DNA from: Anaerolineae bacterium
GTDB taxonomy: Bacteria > Chloroflexota > Anaerolineae > Promineifilales > Promineifilaceae
DNA: 64,000 nt
Assembly (NCBI GenBank): GCA_023382655.1
Contig: JAHDWK010000014.1
Span: forward strand, 1 to 64,000
Direction: 5' to 3'
A program made the translations under genes and the position numbers. This document shows, one piece after another, positions 58,310 to 64,000 of this stretch. Under the pieces are notes generated by a model that made no database searches, was not told the DNA's origin, and saw only the letters and a program-made list of their open reading frames with translations. Each line of letters starts with the position of its first letter. Positions within the stretch are counted from its first letter, which is position 1.

Positions 58310-59248
58310 ATGGAATATCGTCAATTAGGCAATTCGGGAGTGCGGGTGTCGGTGATTGGTATGGGCACCAACCGCTTTGGTAACGTGGTAAACCAGGAAA
58401 CGGTGCAGACGATTTTGTCGGCGGCACAAGAACTAGGTATTAATTTTATTGATACGGCCGATGTGTATGGGAACGGCCGTTCTGAAGAAACACTCGGCCA
58501 CGCCCTGAAAGGTCGCCGCGATCGTTTTGTGCTGGCGACAAAGGTCTATATGGAAACCGGCAGCGGCCCCAATGATTACGGCGCCTCCCGCTATCACATC
58601 ATGCACGGCGTCGAGGCCAGCCTGCGCCGCCTGCAAACCGACCACATAGACCTGTACCAGATGCATCGCTGGGACACTACCACCCCCATCGCCGAAACGA
58701 TGCGGGCATTGGACGACCTGATCTGCAGCGGCAAGGTGCGCTACGTGGGCGCGTCCGCCTACGCCGCCTGGCAGTTGGCCGAGGCCAACCTGCTGGCCGA
58801 CCTGCGCGGCTGGTCAGCCTTTGTCACCATCCAATCCCATTACCACATGCTGGAACGGGACGTGGAGAAAGAAGTGCTGCCTTACTGCCGGACGCACAAC
58901 GTCGGGTTTATCCCCTATTTCCCGCTGGCGGGTGGTTTTCTCACCGGCAAATACCGGCGCGGCGAAGGTGCGCCTGCCGGTTCACGCGGCGAAAGCAGCG
59001 AATACGTGCAGCGGTACATGACCGATGCGAACTACACCATCGTGGAAAAGTTGACGGCCTGGGCAGAAGAACGGGGCCATACGATGGGCGAATTGGCGCA
59101 CGCCTGGCTGTTAGCGCAGCCCCAGGTCTGCTCCGTCATCTCCGGACTGACAAAGCTGGAACATTTGCAAGCCAATGCCAAAGCGGGGGAATGGGGGCTG
59201 ACGGCCGTTGAAGTGGCCGAAGTAGATAAAATTTTAGCCAAAGGGTAG
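58310..59248 (+). CDS. Aldo/keto reductase
   Basis: This is a 312-residue protein. The catalytic set is visible: Asp and Tyr in FIDTADVYGNGRSEETLGHA, Lys in VLATKVYMETG and His in YQMHRWDTTTPI. The C-terminal cofactor loop lies at VISGLTKLEHLQANAKAG. It belongs to the YajO/AKR11-13 type NADPH-dependent oxidoreductases. Substrate is unknown. ATG 58310 follows GGAGGAAA. It is the last gene before a 450-base gap. Confidence 0.92.
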   Translation: MEYRQLGNSGVRVSVIGMGTNRFGNVVNQETVQTILSAAQELGINFIDTADVYGNGRSEETLGHALKGRRDRFVLATKVYMETGSGPNDYGASRYHIMHGVEASLRRLQTDHIDLYQMHRWDTTTPIAETMRALDDLICSGKVRYVGASAYAAWQLAEANLLADLRGWSAFVTIQSHYHMLERDVEKEVLPYCRTHNVGFIPYFPLAGGFLTGKYRRGEGAPAGSRGESSEYVQRYMTDANYTIVEKLTAWAEERGHTMGELAHAWLLAQPQVCSVISGLTKLEHLQANAKAGEWGLTAVEVAEVDKILAKG

Positions 59249-59283
59249 ATGAGCCGCCGGATGCATGAAAGTTAACAAAATAA

Positions 59284-59384
59284 TTCGGTAATCTGTACCT
59301 GGCGAATAAATCCGGGTCTACACAAAGCGAAGACCGACTTTGCCTTGTGCAGGCGCGGTTTCAACCGCCGGATTTATTACCGAA
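59284..59384. repeat. Structured intergenic element of about 100 bases
   Basis: The ends TTCGGTAAT (59284-59292) and ATTACCGAA (59376-59384) are perfect complements. Inside, AATAAATCCGG (59305-59315) pairs with 59368-59378, overlapping by three bases. An inner hairpin GCGGTT/AACCGC lies at 59355-59368, and CACAAAG/CTTTG(cctt)GTG words lie around 59321-59349. It could be an RNA structure or a mobile repeat. No known RNA family is recognised. Confidence 0.6.
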
Positions 59385-59422
59385 ATAAAAAGTTAATGTG
59401 CATTAGCGTATTTCTCTAGCAG

Positions 59423-59443
59423 CCTGGGAATTGCATTCCCAGG
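59423..59443. terminator. Short hairpin in the ftsH upstream gap
   Basis: CCTGGGAAT (59423-59431) and ATTCCCAGG (59435-59443) form a perfect 9-bp stem with a three-base loop. A TATACT follows at 59514-59519, likely the -10 box of the ftsH unit, but without a clear -35 box. Confidence 0.6.
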
Positions 59444-59601
59444 CGAGGACACCGGCCCAAATACAAAACCCCCACCCTCTGATGATAGTTATGACGCGCC
59501 CCTCTCTTTCTGCTATACTCCTGATAGACAGTAAACAACTTTAAGGAAAGGACTGGAGATTGGAGAACAAGAAATTGTCTAGCCAATACCTGCTGTTTTA
59601 A

Positions 59602-59682
59602 GATCAAGAGATTGGGCGATTAAGAGATTGTCGTCATCCTGATCTCCCAATCTCTCAATCGCCCAATCTCCAATTTCTGATC
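59602..59682. repeat. Fold-back repeat before ftsH (GAGATTGGG words)
   Basis: The arms 59602-59630 and 59641-59682 are complementary at about 22 of 24 central positions (GAGATTGGGCGATT with AATCGCCCAATCTC). It ends just before the GCGGAGA ribosome site of ftsH, so it probably lies in the mRNA leader. Confidence 0.85.
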
Positions 59683-59699
59683 TCTGCGGAGAATACATA

Positions 59700-61634
59700 A
59701 TGAATTCAGCAAATGTCAGCCGCTGGTTTGTCTACCTTTTAATTGGGGTAGCCATGATGGTGCTGCTATGGAGTTACACCTCCACGTCTACCCAAAAAGC
59801 AGAAATATCCATCAGCCAGTTGGCGCAGCAAATTAAGGCGAATGAGATTGAGGAGATCGTGGTGGCGGGCAACGGCCGTAGCATCACCATTACCTATACC
59901 GACGCCAACCAAACCGAATCCCAGGCCAGCATCAGCAACGTCAGCTCCCTGGAAGAAGTGCTGGCTTCCTACGGCATCAGCCAGGAAGATTATGCCGATA
60001 ACCGGCCCACCATCACCTACCAAAGCCCCAGTCAGTGGGGCGGGCTGCTCACCACCGCCGGCCTCTTCCTGCCCGCCATCATCATGATCGTCTTCATCTA
60101 CATCATCATGCGTCAGGCACAGGGCAGCAATAACCAGGCCATGTCCTTTGGCAAAAGCCGCGCCCGCATGTTCACTGGCGACCACCCCACCGTTACCTTT
60201 GCCGATGTGGCCGGCTGCGATGAAGCCAAAGAAGAGCTGCAAGAAGTCGTAGAATTCCTGAAAGAACCCGAAAAATTCGTCAGCTTTGGGGCGCGCATCC
60301 CCAAAGGAGTGCTACTGGTAGGCAGCCCTGGCACCGGCAAAACACTCATGGCCAAAGCCGTCTCCGGTGAAGCGGGTGTCCCCTTCTTTTCCATCGCTGG
60401 CTCCGAATTTGTGGAGATGTTTGTCGGCGTGGGCGCCAGCCGGGTACGCGACCTGTTTGAGCAGGCCAAACGGCACAGCCCATGCATCATCTTTGTGGAC
60501 GAAATTGACGCCGTGGGGCGGCATCGCGGCGCAGGGTTAGGCGGTTCACATGATGAACGCGAACAGACGCTAAACCAGATTTTGGTGGAAATGGACGGGT
60601 TTGATACCGACACCCACGTCATCATTCTGGCGGCAACGAACCGGCCGGACATCCTCGACCCGGCGCTGATGCGCCCCGGCCGGTTTGACCGGCGTGTAGT
60701 GATTGACCGGCCCGATATTCGTGGCCGGGAAGCTATCTTCAAAGTACACCTGCGGGGCAAGCCGGTGGCGTCTAATGTGAACATTGGCATATTGGCGAAG
60801 TCAACACCCGGTTTTGTGGGCGCGGATATTGAAAACACGGTGAATGAAGCGGCGCTGCTGGCCGCCCGCCGCAACAAGAAAAGCATTGGTATGTCCGAGT
60901 TCCATGACGCCATTGAGCGGGTACAGCTTGGCCCGGAACGAAAAAGCCGGATTATTACCCCCGAGGAGAAAGAGATCATCGCCTACCATGAAGCGGGACA
61001 TGCACTGGTGAGCCATTTCCTGCCCGACGGGATGGCGCTGCGCAAAGTGACCATTGTGCCACGCGGCATGGGGCTGGGACTGACGTGGTACATGGAAGAC
61101 GACAACATGCTGCCCACCAAATCGCAGTTGAAAGCGCGTATCACCGGGGCCTTGGGGGGCCGGGTGGCCGAGGAACTTGTGTTCGGCGAAATTACGGCCG
61201 GGGCCAGCAATGATTTGCAACAAGTGACCAAGATTGCCCAAACGATGATCACGCAGTATGGTATGAGCGAAGAGCTAGGGCCGCGTGTGTATGGGCAAAA
61301 GCAAGAGATGGTCTTTTTAGGACGGGAAATTAGCGAACAGCGTGATTATTCTGATGCGATTGCCGAGAAGATTGACGACGAGGTACGCCAGTTGATTGAT
61401 AGGGAATATGAACGGGCACGGCAAATTCTGACGGAAAATCGGGCAGCGTTGGATCGGGTGGCTGCCATGCTGCTGGAAGTGGAAACGTTGGATGCAGATG
61501 ATTTTGTGGCGATTGTGGAGGGGCGAGAATTACCGGCTGGTGAGGCGCAGTCATCACGGCCGTCTACCCCTGAATCTCCCAATGCGACCGGACGTGCCAC
61601 CCCCAAACTGGACCCCTCGCCTTCACCGGCATAA
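59700..61634 (+). CDS. ftsH: ATP-dependent membrane zinc protease FtsH
   Basis: This is a 644-residue protein. Two amino-terminal helices (VYLLIGVAMMVLLWSYTS; about 115-137) flank an extracytoplasmic domain. The AAA module has GSPGTGKT, FVDEIDAVGR and the second-region Arg motif MRPGRFDRRV. The M41 peptidase has HEAGHALVSHF with the distal Asp in TAGASNDLQQ. It degrades membrane and short-lived cytosolic proteins. The last 30 residues are Pro/Ser-rich. ATG 59700 follows GCGGAGA. Confidence 0.97.
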   Translation: MNSANVSRWFVYLLIGVAMMVLLWSYTSTSTQKAEISISQLAQQIKANEIEEIVVAGNGRSITITYTDANQTESQASISNVSSLEEVLASYGISQEDYADNRPTITYQSPSQWGGLLTTAGLFLPAIIMIVFIYIIMRQAQGSNNQAMSFGKSRARMFTGDHPTVTFADVAGCDEAKEELQEVVEFLKEPEKFVSFGARIPKGVLLVGSPGTGKTLMAKAVSGEAGVPFFSIAGSEFVEMFVGVGASRVRDLFEQAKRHSPCIIFVDEIDAVGRHRGAGLGGSHDEREQTLNQILVEMDGFDTDTHVIILAATNRPDILDPALMRPGRFDRRVVIDRPDIRGREAIFKVHLRGKPVASNVNIGILAKSTPGFVGADIENTVNEAALLAARRNKKSIGMSEFHDAIERVQLGPERKSRIITPEEKEIIAYHEAGHALVSHFLPDGMALRKVTIVPRGMGLGLTWYMEDDNMLPTKSQLKARITGALGGRVAEELVFGEITAGASNDLQQVTKIAQTMITQYGMSEELGPRVYGQKQEMVFLGREISEQRDYSDAIAEKIDDEVRQLIDREYERARQILTENRAALDRVAAMLLEVETLDADDFVAIVEGRELPAGEAQSSRPSTPESPNATGRATPKLDPSPSPA

Positions 61635-61637
61635 AAA

Positions 61638-61682
61638 GAGATTAGAGATTAGAGATTTTCCAATCTCCAATCTCTAACCTCT
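61638..61682. repeat. Fold-back repeat after ftsH (AGAGATT words)
   Basis: Three tandem AGAGATT words (61638-61658) face their complement AATCTCCAATCTCTAACCTC (61662-61681), about 18 of 21 positions paired. It fills the 65-base gap between ftsH and the membrane regulator gene. Confidence 0.88.
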
Positions 61683-61699
61683 GATCTCCCACGCAAGGT

Positions 61700-63694
61700 A
61701 TGAGCAGCTCCCTGACAGATGTTTTGGCCTTCATTAACGATCTGCTGCAAGCAGTGATCGTGATTTTTGGCACGGCCGTGGTCCTCTACAATTCAGGTCG
61801 GGCGCGCCGCGATCGGGTGACACGCTCTTTTTGCGCTCTCATCGGCTTTGTCATCATCACCTATTTTGCCGAGACGTTGGTCAGCCAGGCATTGCTGCCG
61901 GTCTCGGCCGAAATTTTGCTGCGGCTGGAGTGGGTAGGCATTGCCATGGTACCGGCGGCGCAGTTTCATTTGTCTGATGCGCTGCTGGCGACCACTGGCG
62001 CCATCTCTCGCCGTCGCCGGCTGTTGGTGCGCGCCGGTTACATCAGCGGATTGCTGTTTTTAGGGCTGGTACTGTTCACAGATTATATTGTGACCACCTC
62101 GGCCAATTTGTTAATCAACGAAACGCGACATCTGGACGCCGGCCCATTTTTTGTGGTGTTTGTGGTCTATTTCTGGGCAGTAACGGCCGCCAGCATCTAT
62201 AACGTCTGGCGGGCGCGGCATCGCTGCCTCACCCGCACTACCCGCCAGCGCATGACCACCACGCTGCTGGTTTTCCTGGCGGCGCCCCTGGCCGTTTTCC
62301 CATACCTGATACTCAGCAGCAATGCCCCCATGGGGGAACTGCCAATCTGGTTGTGGCTGGTGGTCATCTTTGGCAATATCGTGGTGGGCACGATGTTTGC
62401 CATTATGACCGCGCACCTGATTTATTTTGGGGCGGCTTCACCCGACCGGGTGGTGCGGGTCAAATTGTTTAAGTTTATGGCTCGGGTGCCACTGGCGGCT
62501 TCGATTGTGCTGGTGGTGTATGTGGTGGTGCAGCGGATCAGTCCGGGGATTGGTATTCCGGTGGAAACGGCCGTGGCCGTAGCCATTGTGGCCACCGTCA
62601 TGCTGGTGGAGTGGGCCATTCATGCGTATAAACGGCCGTTGGAACGCTTCTTTCACCTAAATAATGACCCCGACGTACAGCGCATCCAACAGTTGGGCGA
62701 GCGCCTGCTGACGACCAGTGACCTGCACCAATTTTTGGAAAGCATTCTGGCCGCCACCTGCGAAGCCCTGCGTACGCCCACTTCATTTGTGGTAGCCATG
62801 ACCGCCGCCGGGCCGCAGATTGAATCGGTCATCGGTCCCCTGGCTGATTCGGAAACATTGCTGCAACATAACGGGTGGCAAGAGTTGGCTCACGCCAATG
62901 GGGAAGAAGTGCCCGATTTGCACATGGTGGATGGTTTTATTGTGTGGCAAGAGTATTGGCTACGGCCGTTGCACAGCCGCCACCGCGATGATTTGCTGGG
63001 CATTTTGGGCATCCGCGCCCGCGCCACCGCCCCTAACCTGACCGAACAGGAGTGGCATATCCTCGATAATCTGGAAGACCAGATTGCGGCAGCGCTGGAA
63101 GATCGCATCTTACAGCAAGAAGTGTTTGCCGCCGTCGAAGGGCTGCTGCCGCAAATCATTGCCTTACAGCAGCGACGCAGTGAAGCAACGTTTGGTGGGT
63201 TGCCGGTGTTCACGGCCGTCGCTGGCGACACTTTGGTTGATGACCCCGATTTTAACAGTATGGTGCGTGACGCTCTACGCGACTATTGGGGCGGCCCCAA
63301 ACTCACCAAAAGCCCACTCATGCGCTTACGCATTGTGCAGCAGGCCATGGAAGAGTACGACAACAACGCCACCAAAGCGCTGCGTGCTATCCTCAATGAC
63401 GCCATCGAACTGCAAAAGCCGGAAGGGGAGCGCAACCTGACGACCGGCGAGTGGATTCTCTATAACATCCTGGAACTCAAATTTGTGCAGGGGCAGCGGG
63501 TGCGTGATGTGGCCCGCCGCCTGGCCATGAGCGAATCCGACCTCTACCGCAAGCAGCGCGTGGCCATCGAAAACGTAGCCAGCACCATTGGTGAACTGGA
63601 AAAAGCCGCCCTGAGTGAACCAGATCTCCCCAGGGAAGAGGCAGAACCATTATCAGAATCCATCTTTTCTGGCCACGTGATCGGTAATCAGTGA
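61700..63694 (+). CDS. Membrane sensor with GAF domain and C-terminal HTH
   Basis: This is a 664-residue protein. Eight to nine helices cover about 8-310 (with 7TM-type HisKA_7TM-like beginning). A GAF-like domain covers about 335-480 (FLESILAATCEALRTPTSFV). A central helical part is followed by a C-terminal helix-turn-helix (about 595-640: EFKFVQG-like, VRDVARRLAMSESDLYRKQR), which resembles sigma-70 region 4 or AraC-like HTHs. There is no kinase domain. It is therefore probably a membrane-bound one-component regulator of unknown signal. It follows ftsH on the same strand and may share its transcript. Confidence 0.75.
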   Translation: MSSSLTDVLAFINDLLQAVIVIFGTAVVLYNSGRARRDRVTRSFCALIGFVIITYFAETLVSQALLPVSAEILLRLEWVGIAMVPAAQFHLSDALLATTGAISRRRRLLVRAGYISGLLFLGLVLFTDYIVTTSANLLINETRHLDAGPFFVVFVVYFWAVTAASIYNVWRARHRCLTRTTRQRMTTTLLVFLAAPLAVFPYLILSSNAPMGELPIWLWLVVIFGNIVVGTMFAIMTAHLIYFGAASPDRVVRVKLFKFMARVPLAASIVLVVYVVVQRISPGIGIPVETAVAVAIVATVMLVEWAIHAYKRPLERFFHLNNDPDVQRIQQLGERLLTTSDLHQFLESILAATCEALRTPTSFVVAMTAAGPQIESVIGPLADSETLLQHNGWQELAHANGEEVPDLHMVDGFIVWQEYWLRPLHSRHRDDLLGILGIRARATAPNLTEQEWHILDNLEDQIAAALEDRILQQEVFAAVEGLLPQIIALQQRRSEATFGGLPVFTAVAGDTLVDDPDFNSMVRDALRDYWGGPKLTKSPLMRLRIVQQAMEEYDNNATKALRAILNDAIELQKPEGERNLTTGEWILYNILELKFVQGQRVRDVARRLAMSESDLYRKQRVAIENVASTIGELEKAALSEPDLPREEAEPLSESIFSGHVIGNQ

Positions 63695-63706
63695 GCGGTA
63701 ATCTGT

Positions 63707-64000
63707 TTACCCCATCACCCTGTCACCCAGAGCCGCCAGCACCACCTGGGCCACATCCTGCACCTGCATCGGTTCGCCTTTTTCGCGGTTGGCGTCTTTC
63801 ATCATGGTGGCGCAGAAGGGGCAGCCGACGGCCAGCGTGGTCGCGCCGGTGGATTGGGCTTCGGCAAAACGGGTGGCATTAACGGCCGTGCCGCCATGCT
63901 CCTCCTCCTTCCAATACTGTGCCCCACCCGCACCACAACAGAATGAGTCACGGCCGTGACGCCCCATCTCCAGCAATGTCACCCCCGCCTTTGCCAGCGC
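63707..64000 (-). CDS. CCG-domain iron-sulfur oxidoreductase, C-terminal part (partial)
   Basis: The frame is open across the right edge; the visible 97 residues are the carboxyl end. DSFCCGAGGAQYW with VGCPFCATMM matches the second CCG cysteine motif of HdrB/GlcF/FadF-type electron-transfer proteins. The upstream amino part, with ferredoxin-like clusters if present, is outside the window. It ends 12 bases past the stop of the membrane sensor gene, in convergent order. Direct repeats of GTAATCTGT/GGTAATCAG words lie at 63680-63705. The partner oxidase is unknown. Confidence 0.8.
   Translation of the reverse strand, partial: ALAKAGVTLLEMGRHGRDSFCCGAGGAQYWKEEEHGGTAVNATRFAEAQSTGATTLAVGCPFCATMMKDANREKGEPMQVQDVAQVVLAALGDRVMG

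Noticed and set aside
59320..59370. tRNA-Sec or other tRNA near selB
   Set aside because: GGTTTCAACC looks like a T-arm, but it lies inside a longer fold-back with no acceptor stem or CCA-type end in the right place.

Overview
The window looks like chromosome from a moderately GC-rich member of the Chloroflexota, probably near Anaerolineae or Ardenticatenia. This is inferred from the gene mix: a protein kinase fused to an FGE-sulfatase domain, a TIGR01906-type membrane protein, a very large O-antigen-ligase-like protein with TPRs, SelB, FtsH, and many NarL/ArsR/DinB-type genes. No rRNA or tRNA gene was found, so the taxonomy is not proven. The palindrome ACGGCCGT occurs about 136 times by hand count, where about one is expected by chance, and it is a signature of this genome.

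Region 1 to about 12.0 kb is the right-hand part of an integrated mobile element that continues off the left edge. In order it carries a SWIM zinc-finger protein, small unknown proteins, a ribbon-helix-helix relaxosome-type protein overlapping a small relaxase-like protein, a VirD4/TraG coupling protein, membrane and unknown proteins, a strong terminator, two small proteins, a DUF3854-like primase/helicase, 9-bp tandem repeats beside AT-rich DNA (possible origin), an excisionase-like HTH protein and a large serine integrase. The element ends inside comEC. Only the N-terminal 252 codons of comEC remain in the window (12006-12764, minus strand), and the integrase stop codon lies in comEC-derived DNA. 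The DNA-uptake channel gene is therefore disrupted. The integrase module (about 9.6-12.0 kb) is AT-richer and has no copy of the host palindrome, unlike the rest of the element.

From 12.9 to 33 kb lie ordinary chromosomal genes: a methyltransferase, a RelBE-type toxin-antitoxin pair, a beta-propeller lipoprotein, a secreted TAP-type hydrolase, an Fsr-type MFS exporter, a divergent lutA-like/glcD-like pair for 2-hydroxyacid oxidation, a decayed Uma2 gene, a spermidine-synthase-like membrane protein, DUF1461, an SDR, a short GlmU-like protein, cytidine deaminase, AsnA, a methyltransferase, RmlB and a membrane-anchored metallophosphoesterase.

From 33 to 50 kb there is a NarL-type two-component system, ArsR/DinB/winged-helix regulators, an MBL hydrolase, an SPFH protein behind an operator-like palindrome, a LysE exporter, the kinase-FGE protein, prolyl oligopeptidase and proBA. 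From 49 to 64 kb are a WecA/TagO-type sugar-phosphate transferase translationally coupled to an O-antigen-ligase-TPR-cyclophilin fusion, a coiled-coil protein, selB, an aldo/keto reductase, ftsH, a membrane GAF-HTH regulator and the end of a CCG-domain iron-sulfur protein.

Most intergenic gaps are filled by short words of 7-10 bases repeated in tandem. Their reverse complements usually follow, so the gap can fold back on itself. The words differ from gap to gap but the layout recurs. A second family has TTCGTAGTA-type ends. These repeats, the ACGGCCGT palindrome, the comEC-inserted element and the cyclophilin fusion are the observations most worth pursuing.
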